DNA from: Sphingobium sp. CR2-8
GTDB taxonomy: Bacteria; Pseudomonadota; Alphaproteobacteria; Sphingomonadales; Sphingomonadaceae
Reading direction: 5' to 3'
Length of the DNA stretch: 64,000 bases
NCBI RefSeq assembly: GCF_035818615.1
Contig: NZ_JAYKZY010000002.1
Span: forward strand, 312,501-376,500
Shown here: positions 35,523-44,296 of the stretch, one piece after another
Layout of the letters: the number at the start of each line of letters is the position of its first letter
How positions within the stretch are numbered: the first letter of the stretch is position 1
Notes under the pieces: model-generated
The model's database searches: none
What the model was told of the DNA's origin: nothing
Seen by the model: the letters and a program-made list of their open reading frames with translations, nothing else
Position numbers and translations under genes: made by a program

Positions 35523-37268
35523 GTGGCCATGGATACAATCGACGTCATGGAACCGCACATCCCCACGCTCCAGCAGATGCAGCAATGGACGCAGGTGATC
35601 GGCCGCGCTCAGCAATTGATGCTGGAACAGGCGGCGGGCGCGACCGGCCGGGTGCTGCCCTTCGATCCCGAAATCGTGGCGCGCATCCAGACAAGCTTCG
35701 CCGACGAAGGGCTGGCCCTGTGGCAGCGTTTCCTCGATTCGGGCGGCCTGTTGCGCGACCAGCCCGATCCCGCGCCCGCAGACAGTCCGGCCGCGCGCAA
35801 GGACCGGCGCTTTTCCGACCCGGCCTGGACCGAGCATCCCTTTTACGACCTGATCCGGCAAAGCTATCTGCTCGTGTCGGACTATCTGACCCGCCTGGCC
35901 GACGCGGTCGACGGGGTCGATCCCAAGGCGAAGGCCAAGCTGCGCTTTGCAACCAGCGGCATGCTCGACGCGCTGTCGCCCTCCAACTTTCCGCTGACCA
36001 ACCCGACGGTGGTGCAAAAGACGATCGAGAGCGGCGGCGAAAATCTGGTCAAGGGCCTCAAGCACATGCTGGCCGACATGGAGAAGGGCCAGCTGACCCA
36101 TACCGACGGCACGCAGTTCGAACTGGGGCGCAACATCGCCGCGACGCCGGGAAAGGTGATCCACGAAACCCCGCTCTACCAGCTGATCCATTATGCCCCG
36201 TCGACGGAAATGGTGCTGGAAACGCCGCTCATCATCTTCCCGCCCTGGATCAACCGCTTCTACATTCTCGACCTGTCGCCCGAAAAAAGCTTCGTCAAAT
36301 GGGCGGTGGATCAGGGGATCAGCGTCTTTCTGGTGTCGTGGAAGTCGGCCGACGCGTCGATGAAGGATCTGGAGTGGGACGATTATATCCTGCGCGGCCA
36401 GGTCGATGCGATCGACACGGTGCGCGACCTGCTGAAGGTGGAGAGCGTGCACACGATCGGCTATTGCGTCGCGGGCACGACGCTGGCCGCCACGCTGGCG
36501 CTGCTGGCGGCGCGGGGACAGGCCGACAAGGTGGCGAGCGCGACCTTCTTCACCGCGCAGGTCGATTTCAGCGCAGCGGGCGACCTGACCCTGTTCGTGG
36601 ACGACGAGCAGATGAAGCTGGTCGATCAGCTGTCGTCCAAGGGGTTTCTGGACGGGCGCTATATGGCCGCGACCTTCAACCTGCTGCGCGGGCGCGACCT
36701 CATCTGGAATTATGTGGTCAATAATTATCTGCTGGGCATGGATTATCCGCCCTTCGACCTCCTCTACTGGAATGGCGACACGACCAACCTGCCCGCGCGC
36801 TGGCACAAGGATTATCTGACCCGCCTCTATCGCGACAATCTGCTGGTGGTGCCCGGCGCGATCAGCGTGGACGGCACGCCGATCGACCTGACGACGATCA
36901 AGACCCCGGCCTATGTGCAGGCGGGGCGTGAGGACCATATCGCGCCGTTGGACAGCGTGTGGAAGCTGACAGAGAATCTGTCGGGGCCGATGCGCTTTCT
37001 GCTGGCGGGATCGGGGCATATCGCCGGTGTGGTCAATCCCCCGGCGGCGAACAAATATCAATATTGGACGTCCGACGATCCGCAGCCGACGCTGTCGGAC
37101 TTCCTGGCAGTGGCGAAGGAAACCAAGGGCAGCTGGTGGCCGGACTGGCGCGCCTGGATCGAAGAACGTGATTCGCGTGTCGTGCCCGCAAAGGGCGCGC
37201 GCCAGCCTGGAAAAGGACGGTTGAAAGCGATCGAAGATGCGCCCGGCCGGTATGTAAAAGGGCGCTAA
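35523..37268 (+). CDS. phaC: Class I polyhydroxyalkanoate synthase
   Basis: Polymerises hydroxyacyl-CoA into storage polyester on granules. The 581-residue length and the lipase-like box GYCVAG with nucleophile C315 fit class I enzymes. The catalytic Asp is in AGREDHIAPLD and the His in GSGHIAGVVNPP. The family region TNPTVVQKTIESGGENLVKGLKHML is intact. The start is a GTG at 35523: AGGAGG lies six bases before it, while the ATG at 35529 is farther off. phaP follows 139 bases downstream. The PHA pathway genes phaA/phaB are not in the window. Confidence 0.95.
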   Translation: MAMDTIDVMEPHIPTLQQMQQWTQVIGRAQQLMLEQAAGATGRVLPFDPEIVARIQTSFADEGLALWQRFLDSGGLLRDQPDPAPADSPAARKDRRFSDPAWTEHPFYDLIRQSYLLVSDYLTRLADAVDGVDPKAKAKLRFATSGMLDALSPSNFPLTNPTVVQKTIESGGENLVKGLKHMLADMEKGQLTHTDGTQFELGRNIAATPGKVIHETPLYQLIHYAPSTEMVLETPLIIFPPWINRFYILDLSPEKSFVKWAVDQGISVFLVSWKSADASMKDLEWDDYILRGQVDAIDTVRDLLKVESVHTIGYCVAGTTLAATLALLAARGQADKVASATFFTAQVDFSAAGDLTLFVDDEQMKLVDQLSSKGFLDGRYMAATFNLLRGRDLIWNYVVNNYLLGMDYPPFDLLYWNGDTTNLPARWHKDYLTRLYRDNLLVVPGAISVDGTPIDLTTIKTPAYVQAGREDHIAPLDSVWKLTENLSGPMRFLLAGSGHIAGVVNPPAANKYQYWTSDDPQPTLSDFLAVAKETKGSWWPDWRAWIEERDSRVVPAKGARQPGKGRLKAIEDAPGRYVKGR

Positions 37269-37331
37269 TCAGCCAGTTTTACGTCCTGCGACCAATGGTG
37301 CTGAAAGGAAGACCAGCCGCCGATTATAATT

Positions 37332-37392
37332 TTGCTGCACTGCACAATAATGCTTGCCAGCCACTGGCCAAAAGATTATTGTGCAGCGCAAC
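37332..37392. promoter_or_regulatory. Candidate PhaR operator before phaP
   Basis: Inverted repeat with 11-base arms TGCACAATAAT (37341-37351) and ATTATTGTGCA (37375-37385), flanked by TGCTGCAC and TGCAGCGCAAC sequences. PhaR of other alphaproteobacteria binds TGC-rich palindromes like CTGC-N3-4-GCAG near phaP (established knowledge). Position, 15-76 bases before the start, fits a repressor site. Identity of the protein is inferred. Confidence 0.6.
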
Positions 37393-37407
37393 AAATGGAG
37401 GATGGCT

Positions 37408-38223
37408 ATGGCTGTTACACCAAGGACACCCAAGAGCAACGTGCGCGGTAAGAGCGGTTCGACGACCCTGTCGGCGAGCGAGGCCCTGAAGGCGGCTGAG
37501 GCGGCGATCGCCGCGCCCGCGAAAAAGCCCGCACCGCCCAAGGCGACGCCGCCCAAGCCAGCGCCGCCATCCGCCCCCGCAAGCGTGAAGCCTGCAAGCG
37601 CGCCGAACGCAGCGGCCGCGCCCAAGCCGGTCGCGCCCGCACCAGTTCCCGTCGAGACGGCCGCCAAGGCCGTTGCGCCCGAACCCCAATCCACAGAGAG
37701 CCTGATCGCAAAGGCCGAAACCATCATCACCCAGCCGCTGCCCGCAGAAGGAACCAAGACCATGACCGAAGTCATCGAAACCGGAAAGAAGTTCGCCGAG
37801 GACACCAAGGCCAAGTTCGAAACCGCCTATGCCGATTTCAACGAAAAGGCGAAGGTCGGCGTCGAAAAATCGACCAAGGCGATGGAAGAATTGAGCGATA
37901 TCGCCAAGGGCAATGTCGAAGCGATGGTCGAATCCGGCAAGATCGCTGCCAAGGCCATGGAAACGCTCGGCCAGGAAGCCGTCGATTACAGCCGCAAGAA
38001 TTTCGAAAAGGCGACCGCGTCGTTCAAGACCTTCTCGACCGTCAAGACGCCGACCGAATTCTTCCAGCTGCAAAGCCAAATGCTGTCCAGCAGCTTTGAC
38101 GAATTCGCCAAGGAAGCCGCCAAGCACAGTGAAGCGATGATGAAGCTGGCGGGCGACGTTGCCCAGCCGCTGACCGCCCGCGTGACGGTGGTGACGGACA
38201 AGGTCAAGTCGCTGGCCGCCTGA
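37408..38223 (+). CDS. phaP: Phasin family protein
   Basis: Granule-coating protein that controls PHA granule size. The 271-residue product begins with an Ala/Pro/Lys-rich low-complexity segment of about 100 residues, then a phasin domain of amphipathic helices: TMTEVIETGKKFAEDTKAKFE, TKAMEELSDIAKGNVEAMVE and TPTEFFQLQSQMLSSSFDEFAKEA. I start at ATG 37408, six bases after GGAGG; the ATG two codons earlier is too near it. The upstream palindrome suggests PhaR control, so the protein is probably induced with polymer. A strong terminator follows. Confidence 0.9.
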   Translation: MAVTPRTPKSNVRGKSGSTTLSASEALKAAEAAIAAPAKKPAPPKATPPKPAPPSAPASVKPASAPNAAAAPKPVAPAPVPVETAAKAVAPEPQSTESLIAKAETIITQPLPAEGTKTMTEVIETGKKFAEDTKAKFETAYADFNEKAKVGVEKSTKAMEELSDIAKGNVEAMVESGKIAAKAMETLGQEAVDYSRKNFEKATASFKTFSTVKTPTEFFQLQSQMLSSSFDEFAKEAAKHSEAMMKLAGDVAQPLTARVTVVTDKVKSLAA

Positions 38224-38250
38224 TCGGCCGCGCTTTCCCGTCAAGAAAAT

Positions 38251-38290
38251 GAAGGGGCGTCGCTTTCCGTTGGGAAAGCGGCGCCCCTTC
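38251..38290 (+). terminator. Strong terminator after phaP
   Basis: 18-base stem (38251-38268 with 38273-38290), with one G-T wobble and loop GTTG. It is followed by GCGTT, with no T-tract. It lies 28 bases after the phasin stop and 90 bases before clpS. Confidence 0.8.
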
Positions 38291-38379
38291 GCGTTAACGC
38301 TGAATTATCGTCGCCCTTGCGCAGATCGACGGTCCGGCCCCTTGCCATGGGCCGGTAAATCGCCATATCCTTGGCCATC

Positions 38380-38757
38380 ATGAACAGCCTAAACACATGC
38401 CCTGCAGGCCCCGTCGCGATGGCCGGTCAGCATCCGGACGATCAGGGCGAAGGTCCGGGCGGTCCCAGCGTCGGTGTCGCCACCCGCACCCGTACCCGCA
38501 CCAAAAAGCCGTCGCTCTACAAAGTGCTGTTGCTGAACGACGATTACACGCCGATGGAGTTCGTCGTGCATGTGCTGCAAAGCTTCTTCCGCATGGATAT
38601 GGAGGAAGCGACACGCGTCATGCTGCACGTGCATCAGCGCGGCGTCGGTGTATGCGGGATCTTCAGCTACGAAGTGGCCGAGACGAAGGTCAACCAGGTG
38701 ATGGACTTCGCGCGGCAGAACCAGCATCCGTTGCAATGCACGCTGGAAAAAGCCTGA
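38380..38757 (+). CDS. clpS: ClpS adaptor protein
   Basis: Adaptor that binds N-degron substrates and delivers them to ClpAP. The C-terminal 85 residues are typical Clp[44 protein letters not shown] and [16 protein letters not shown]. The N-terminal 40 residues are a Gly/Pro/Thr-rich extension as in other alphaproteobacteria. The start is uncertain: I list ATG 38380, but ATG 38419 (MAGQHPDD) is possible and a TTG lies at 38371. clpA is not adjacent. Confidence 0.9.
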   Translation: MNSLNTCPAGPVAMAGQHPDDQGEGPGGPSVGVATRTRTRTKKPSLYKVLLLNDDYTPMEFVVHVLQSFFRMDMEEATRVMLHVHQRGVGVCGIFSYEVAETKVNQVMDFARQNQHPLQCTLEKA

Positions 38758-38916
38758 TACAGGTCGGCTGAACGGCAGAGATCCGGACGTCTCTCGATAG
38801 TTGGCTAGAATCCCTCTGTCGGAACACCGACGAAAGTCGCAATTGCGCCGTTCTTCGCTGGACGACTCGCTTTTCCCGGCTTCCCTCGCGCGCCGGGTCA
38901 CCCTACATCCTCAAGG

Positions 38917-40428
38917 GTGAGCGAGACGCACAGAGCAGTCGATATATATGATCTGGCCGTCATCGGCGGCGGCGTGAACGGCTGTGGCATCGCGCGCGAC
39001 GCGGCCGGGCGTGGCGCGCAGGTGCTGCTGCTGGAGCAGGGCGATCTGGGCAGCGGCACATCGTCCGCGTCCACCAAATTGATCCATGGCGGGCTGCGCT
39101 ATCTGGAACATCGCGCCTTCGGGCTGGTGCGCGAATCTCTGATCGAGCGGGAGCGGCTCTGGGGTATCGCGCCGCACATCATCCATCCGATGCGCTTCGT
39201 GCTGCCCTGGACGAAGGGGTTGCGGCCGCGCTGGCTGTTGCGGCTGGGCCTGTTCCTCTACGATCATATCGGCGGTCGCCGGGCCCTGCCCCCGACCGAG
39301 GCGATCGACCTGCGCCGTCATGTCGCGGGCGCGGCGCTGAAGCCCGGATTCGGCGCGGGCTATTGCTATTCGGACGGCTGGGTCGATGATGCCCGCCTGG
39401 TCCTGCTCAACGCCCGCGATGCCGCCGATCGCGGCGCGCAGGTCCACACCCGCACCCGCGTCGTCCAACTGGAACGCGCCCAGACGCATTGGCGGATCAC
39501 GACGCAATCAGCGCATGGCGAAGCGCAGACCTTCCATGCCCGCGCGATCGTCAACGCGACCGGCCCGGCGGTACTCGACCTTCTCAACCGCGCGCATCGA
39601 CCGACCGATCGCCATATGCGGCTGGTGCGCGGATCGCATATCGTCGTGCCGCGCCTGTTCGACCACGGCTTCGCGTATTTCTTACAGCTGCCCGACGGCC
39701 GCATCTTCTTCGCCATTCCCTATGAGCGTGATTTCACGCTGATCGGTACGACGGACCGCGATCATGAGGGCGGACTGGCGCATGTCGTGGCGAGCGAGGA
39801 GGAAATCGCCTATCTGTGCGAGGCCGCCAATCGCTATTTCACCCGTGCGATCACGCCGGGCGATGTCGTCTGGTCCTATGCCGGGGTGCGCCCGCTGGTC
39901 GACGACGGATCGGGCCGACCGGAAGCGGCGACGCGAGGCTATCGGCTGGACGTGGATGGCGCGCCGGGCGAACCGGTGCTGCTTAGCGTGCTGGGGGGCA
40001 AGATCACCACCTATCGCCATCTGGCGGCCGAAGCGGTCGATCGACTCCAGTCCCATCTGCCAGTGCTGCAAGGCGGGGACTGGACCGCGGACGAACCCCT
40101 GCCCGGCGGCGATTTCGCGATGACCGGCCTGGCGGCACTGACCGATGAACTGGCGCGCGATTATCCTTTCCTGGACCCGATCACGGTCGATCGGATCGCC
40201 CGCGCCTATGGCACGCAGGCGCGGGTGTGGCTGGGTGCCGCAAAGCATCACGCCGATCTGGGGCAGGATTTCGGCCATGGCCTGAGCGAGGCGGAGGTGC
40301 GCCACATGATGACGCGCGAATGGGCGCAGACCGGCGAGGACATTCTCTGGCGGCGCAGCAAGCTGGGCTTGCGGTTCGATGCCATGCAGGTCGAACGGCT
40401 GGCGCGATGGTTGAAGGGGACAACATGA
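38917..40428 (+). CDS. glpD: Aerobic glycerol-3-phosphate dehydrogenase
   Basis: Membrane-associated FAD enzyme that oxidises glycerol-3-phosphate to dihydroxyacetone phosphate and gives electrons to quinone. The 503-residue product has the FAD-binding start DLAVIGGGVNGCGIARDAAGRG and the motif GTSSASTKLIHGGLRYLE, with SDGWVDDARLVLLNARDAADRG farther along. The start is GTG at 38917. It is followed by glpK with a 4-base overlap, so glycerol use is encoded as an operon. No glpF transporter or glpR regulator is in the window. Confidence 0.95.
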   Translation: MSETHRAVDIYDLAVIGGGVNGCGIARDAAGRGAQVLLLEQGDLGSGTSSASTKLIHGGLRYLEHRAFGLVRESLIERERLWGIAPHIIHPMRFVLPWTKGLRPRWLLRLGLFLYDHIGGRRALPPTEAIDLRRHVAGAALKPGFGAGYCYSDGWVDDARLVLLNARDAADRGAQVHTRTRVVQLERAQTHWRITTQSAHGEAQTFHARAIVNATGPAVLDLLNRAHRPTDRHMRLVRGSHIVVPRLFDHGFAYFLQLPDGRIFFAIPYERDFTLIGTTDRDHEGGLAHVVASEEEIAYLCEAANRYFTRAITPGDVVWSYAGVRPLVDDGSGRPEAATRGYRLDVDGAPGEPVLLSVLGGKITTYRHLAAEAVDRLQSHLPVLQGGDWTADEPLPGGDFAMTGLAALTDELARDYPFLDPITVDRIARAYGTQARVWLGAAKHHADLGQDFGHGLSEAEVRHMMTREWAQTGEDILWRRSKLGLRFDAMQVERLARWLKGTT

Positions 40429-41885
40429 GCGAACGCCATCTGCTGGTGCTGGACGCGGGCACGACATCGACGCGGGCGATGCTCTTCACGCCGGATGGCG
40501 CACGGATCGCCACGGCGCAGGCGGACCTGACCCAATATTATCCGCAGCCCGGCTGGGTCGAACATGATGCGGCGGACATCTGGACCCAAACGCTCGATTG
40601 CGCGCGACAGATGGTGGAGCAGGCAGGCGGTGCCGACCGGATCGCCGCGATCGGCATCACCAACCAGCGCGAGACGGTGGTCGCATGGGACCGGCGCAGC
40701 GGCGATCCGATCGGCCGGGCGATCGTCTGGCAGGATCGGCGTACCGCCGACCAGTGCGCGGCCCTGCGCGAGGGCGGCCATGAAGCGGCGATCCAGCGAC
40801 GCACCGGCCTCGTCCTCGACCCCTATTTTTCCGCGACCAAGATGCGCTGGATGATCGACCATCGACCTGAGATCGCATCGGCTGGCGATCGGCTCGCCTT
40901 TGGCACCGTCGAGAGCTGGCTGGTGTGGAAGCTGACCGGCGGCCTGCATGTGAGCGACGCGAGCAATGCCAGCCGCACCCAGTTGACGGCCCTGGACGGC
41001 GCGGGATGGGATGACGCCTTGTGCGCGCAGTTCGGCGTGCCGCAAGCGGCCTTGCCCCAGATCGTCGACAATGCCGGCGATTTCGGCGCGACCCTGCCCG
41101 AATGGCTGGGCGGCCCGATCCGCATCTGCGGGCTGGCGGGCGATCAGCAGGCCGCAACCATCGGGCAGGGGTGCCTGGCGCCCGGCGCGGTGAAGGCGAC
41201 GCTGGGCACCGGCGCCTTCGTGCTGGCGTCGGTGGGGCAGGGGGTGCCGACCTCCGCCCATCGATTGCTCGGCACCATATTATGTCAGATCGACGGCCAG
41301 CGCCATTATGCGCTAGAGGGGTCGATCTTCGTTGCGGGCAGCCTGATCCAGTGGCTGCGCGATCGGATGGGGCTGATCGCCACCGCCGCCGATAGCGAAG
41401 CCCTGGCGCGATCTGTGCCCGACAATGGCGGCGTGTTCCTGCTGCCTGCCCTGTCGGGGTTGGGCGCGCCGCATTGGCGGCCGGAAGCGACCGGGACGAT
41501 CAGCGGGCTGACGCACGGGACGGGGCGGGCGCATATCGTACGCGCCGCGCTCGAATCGATGGCCCATCAGGTCCACGACCTGTCCGCTGCCTTTGCCGCC
41601 GATGGCGCGCCCTGGCGCATGCTGCGGATCGATGGCGGGATGAGCGCCAACGACTGGATCGCGCAGGATATGGCCGATATGCTGGACCTGCCCGTTGAGC
41701 GGCCGTCCGACGTGGAAACGACGGCGCGGGGCGCAGCGATGCTGGCGGGTCTGGGCTGCGGCCTGTTTCCATCGCTGGCGGCGGCGACCGGCATGGCGGC
41801 GGACCATATGCGCTTCACGCCCGCCATGGATGCACCGACACGTGAAACGCGGATGGCGGGGTGGCGCGCGCTGCTGCCTCAGTGA
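40425..41885 (+). CDS. glpK: Glycerol kinase
   Basis: Phosphorylates glycerol with ATP, feeding GlpD. The 486-residue product begins SERHLLVLDAGTTSTRAMLF (ATP-binding motif of the FGGY family), with ITNQRETVVAWDRRSG and IVWQDRRTADQC in the glycerol site, and GLAGDQQAATIGQG and GTGAFVL in the nucleotide part. The start ATG is fixed by overlap with the glpD stop. Sequence and length are normal. An in-frame upstream extension of 66 codons overlaps glpD and is not coding. Confidence 0.95.
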   Translation: MSERHLLVLDAGTTSTRAMLFTPDGARIATAQADLTQYYPQPGWVEHDAADIWTQTLDCARQMVEQAGGADRIAAIGITNQRETVVAWDRRSGDPIGRAIVWQDRRTADQCAALREGGHEAAIQRRTGLVLDPYFSATKMRWMIDHRPEIASAGDRLAFGTVESWLVWKLTGGLHVSDASNASRTQLTALDGAGWDDALCAQFGVPQAALPQIVDNAGDFGATLPEWLGGPIRICGLAGDQQAATIGQGCLAPGAVKATLGTGAFVLASVGQGVPTSAHRLLGTILCQIDGQRHYALEGSIFVAGSLIQWLRDRMGLIATAADSEALARSVPDNGGVFLLPALSGLGAPHWRPEATGTISGLTHGTGRAHIVRAALESMAHQVHDLSAAFAADGAPWRMLRIDGGMSANDWIAQDMADMLDLPVERPSDVETTARGAAMLAGLGCGLFPSLAAATGMAADHMRFTPAMDAPTRETRMAGWRALLPQ

Positions 41886-41965
41886 CGGCGTCCGGTATCG
41901 ATGCGTTTTACCTTCCAGGGTGCGTGAGCAAATATTAATCTTGAGCGGGTAGCACCGCCGTCAAC

Positions 41966-43747
41966 ATGCCGCTCATCGCCCTTCGTCATCCGTCATCCTG
42001 GACCGCGCCGTTCGCCACCGGCGGCTGTTATTTCGTGGCTGCGGCTCTGGCGCTGATGCTGTCGCGGTTTGAAGGCGGGCTGGCGTTCATCTGGGGCGCC
42101 AATGCGCTGTTGATGGCGGAACTGCTGACGTCGCGCACCGCCTATTGGCCGCGCGCCATCATCGCCTGCGGCATCGCGAGCGCGGCGGCGACCGCATGGG
42201 TCGGCATGGGGCCAGCCGCGGCGCTGCCGATGGCGGCGATCAACATCCTGGAATCGTTCATCGTCGCCGTCGTCTGCCGCTGGTTCGTGGCGGATCGGCT
42301 GGTCACGGGGGCGATTTGCCCATTGATGGTTTTTGTCATCGCGCTCTGCGGGGTCGCCAATATCGTCGCGGGGGTTGCGGCCGCGCTGGTCGCATCGACC
42401 CTCACGTCGGTGCCGTTCGGCGATAGTTTCGTACAATGGTATACGGGCCATGTCCTGGGCGGGCTCACCTGCGCGCCCATATTGATCATGGCGTTGCAGG
42501 GGGAATTTCGCCGCTGGCTGGACGAAGCGTCGGCGCGGAACAAGGCGGAAGCGGTGCTGCTGCTGGCGCTGTTCGCGCTGGTCTCCGTCCACGTTTTCTA
42601 CTGGGCGCGCTATCCGCTCTTATTCGCGCCGTTGCTGCCATTGGTGTTGATCGCTTTTCGCGTCGGCCATATGGGATCGGCCGCAGCGATCATCGTGCTG
42701 GCCGCGATCGGCGGCCGCGCCACGATGATGGGCATCGGCCCGCTGGCCTGGATTGCAGACGGAACCGGCGAGCGCATCCAGTTTTTTCAGCTCTATATCG
42801 CGCTCAGCGTCCTGCTGTGCACGCCGATCGCGGTCGAACTGGCCATGCGAAAGCGGCTGTTCCAGATGCTGCAACAAAGCGAAGCGCGCTATCGCGCGAT
42901 GGCGGAATATAGCGGCGACGTGGTGTTGGACATCGGCATCGACGGCACGATCCAATATGCCTCGCCATCGGCCAGCGAACATATCGGCTGCGCGCCCGAA
43001 CTGCTGATCGGGCAGGCGGCGGCCAATCTGGTCGATCCGCATGATCGCGCGCTCGTTATCGACACCCATCGCCGCGCCTTGGCCCAGCCGGGGTCCATCC
43101 ACAAAGCCGAATTTCGTCCGCTGGTATCGGCGGACGAGTGGGCGTGGTGCGAGATGGTAAGCCGCGCGATGATCGACGAACGCGGTCTGCCCAGCGGTGT
43201 CGTCAGCATGATTCGCGACATGTCGCGGCACAAGGCCCGGCAACGCGCCCTGCAGCAGGCGGCCGCGCGCGATTCGCTGACCGGCGCCGACAGCCGCCGC
43301 GCTTTTCTGGACAAGCTGGATCGGGAAATCGCGCGCGCGCGCTTCGGCGCGCGTTCCTCGCTGCTGCTGATCGACATAGACCATTTCAAGGCGGTCAACG
43401 ATCTCCATGGTCATGGCGCAGGCGATCGGGTGCTGACCGCCCTTGTCGAACGGTTGCGACAGGGGTTGAGCGTGGAAGACAGTATCGGCCGTCTGGGCGG
43501 AGAGGAGTTCGCCCTGCTGCTGATCGACAGCGACATCGTCCGGGCGAGCGTGCTCTGCGAACGCTTGCGCCTGCTGTCGGCAGAGCCGATCGTGGTCGAC
43601 GCGACGCTGGCGATCGGCGTGACGTTCAGCGCCGGGCTGGTCGAGCTGGACGCCACGTCCGATCGTTCTGCGCTGCTGGAGGCGGCGGACAAGGCGCTCT
43701 ATCAGGCCAAACATGGTGGCCGAAACTGCCTGCGTCTGGCCGCCTGA
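41966..43747 (+). CDS. MASE1-PAS-GGDEF diguanylate cyclase
   Basis: A 593-residue membrane cyclase. The N-terminal half (about residues 10-290) is a MASE1 sensor domain with about eight hydrophobic helices; then a PAS domain (about 310-425; MAEYSGDVVLDIGIDGTIQYASPSA) and a GGDEF domain with an active GGEEF at residues 511-515. No canonical RxxD inhibitory site precedes it. Ligand unknown. No EAL domain follows. Together with the protein at 13.0 kb it makes this window rich in cyclic-di-GMP enzymes. Confidence 0.92.
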   Translation: MPLIALRHPSSWTAPFATGGCYFVAAALALMLSRFEGGLAFIWGANALLMAELLTSRTAYWPRAIIACGIASAAATAWVGMGPAAALPMAAINILESFIVAVVCRWFVADRLVTGAICPLMVFVIALCGVANIVAGVAAALVASTLTSVPFGDSFVQWYTGHVLGGLTCAPILIMALQGEFRRWLDEASARNKAEAVLLLALFALVSVHVFYWARYPLLFAPLLPLVLIAFRVGHMGSAAAIIVLAAIGGRATMMGIGPLAWIADGTGERIQFFQLYIALSVLLCTPIAVELAMRKRLFQMLQQSEARYRAMAEYSGDVVLDIGIDGTIQYASPSASEHIGCAPELLIGQAAANLVDPHDRALVIDTHRRALAQPGSIHKAEFRPLVSADEWAWCEMVSRAMIDERGLPSGVVSMIRDMSRHKARQRALQQAAARDSLTGADSRRAFLDKLDREIARARFGARSSLLLIDIDHFKAVNDLHGHGAGDRVLTALVERLRQGLSVEDSIGRLGGEEFALLLIDSDIVRASVLCERLRLLSAEPIVVDATLAIGVTFSAGLVELDATSDRSALLEAADKALYQAKHGGRNCLRLAA

Positions 43748-43810
43748 CATAGCGGCAAGCCTATGCCTTGTGACCTGACATAGTAGCAGTGATGAGGTAA
43801 AAATCGCGAT

Positions 43811-43828
43811 GTTATGTTGTAACTTATG
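43811..43828 (+). promoter_or_regulatory. Zur-box-like palindrome before the MerC-domain gene
   Basis: 18-base near-palindrome GTTATGTTGTAACTTATG, matching 12 of 18 positions of the alphaproteobacterial Zur-type consensus GTAATGTTATAACATTAC as I recall it, with the core TGTTGTAAC. It ends 26 bases before the ATG at 43855. The regulator is inferred from the sequence only; no zur gene is in the window. Confidence 0.45.
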
Positions 43829-43854
43829 ATGGCTTGGCCTATGTGTCGGCTACC

Positions 43855-44232
43855 ATGAAGTTGACCTTGCGCCATGCCCTGATGAGCGGCCGTATCGATC
43901 GCATCGCAATCGCGCTGTCGGGACTGTGCGTGGCTCATTGTTTCGCCACGGCGGTGATATTGGGCCTGTTGGCGTCGGCGGGGGGCATTTTCGAAAGCCC
44001 GCTCTTCCATGAAGCTGGATTGGTGGTGGCGATTCTGCTGGGTGCGGTAGCGCTGGGCCATGGGGCGCTCGTCCATGGCTATATGATGCCTGCGGCGATC
44101 GGATCGCTGGGCCTGGGCGTTATGGCGGGCGCACTGACTATGGACCATGGCTTGCAGGAAAGCGTCTACACGCTGATCGGCGTCGGCATCTTGGCGCTGG
44201 GCCACGACCTCAACCACCGCGCCGGGCGTTAG
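43855..44232 (+). CDS. MerC-domain membrane protein
   Basis: A 125-residue protein with four hydrophobic helices and the MerC metal motif CxxxC as C25-x3-C29 (LSGLCVAHCFATAVIL). Histidines cluster after the third helix (GHGALVHGYM) and at the end (GHDLNHRAG). MerC proteins move Hg(II) across the inner membrane, but no mer genes are present here, and many such small proteins in alphaproteobacteria may act on zinc. The upstream Zur-like palindrome supports zinc. I start at ATG 43855, which has no clear ribosome site. The upstream TTG-started version is less likely. Confidence 0.8.
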   Translation: MKLTLRHALMSGRIDRIAIALSGLCVAHCFATAVILGLLASAGGIFESPLFHEAGLVVAILLGAVALGHGALVHGYMMPAAIGSLGLGVMAGALTMDHGLQESVYTLIGVGILALGHDLNHRAGR

Positions 44233-44296
44233 TTAGTCAAACAGCGGCGCACAGTGCGCCTCCATTTCCTCCACCTTCCCTGCGTATCGCGCGCAC

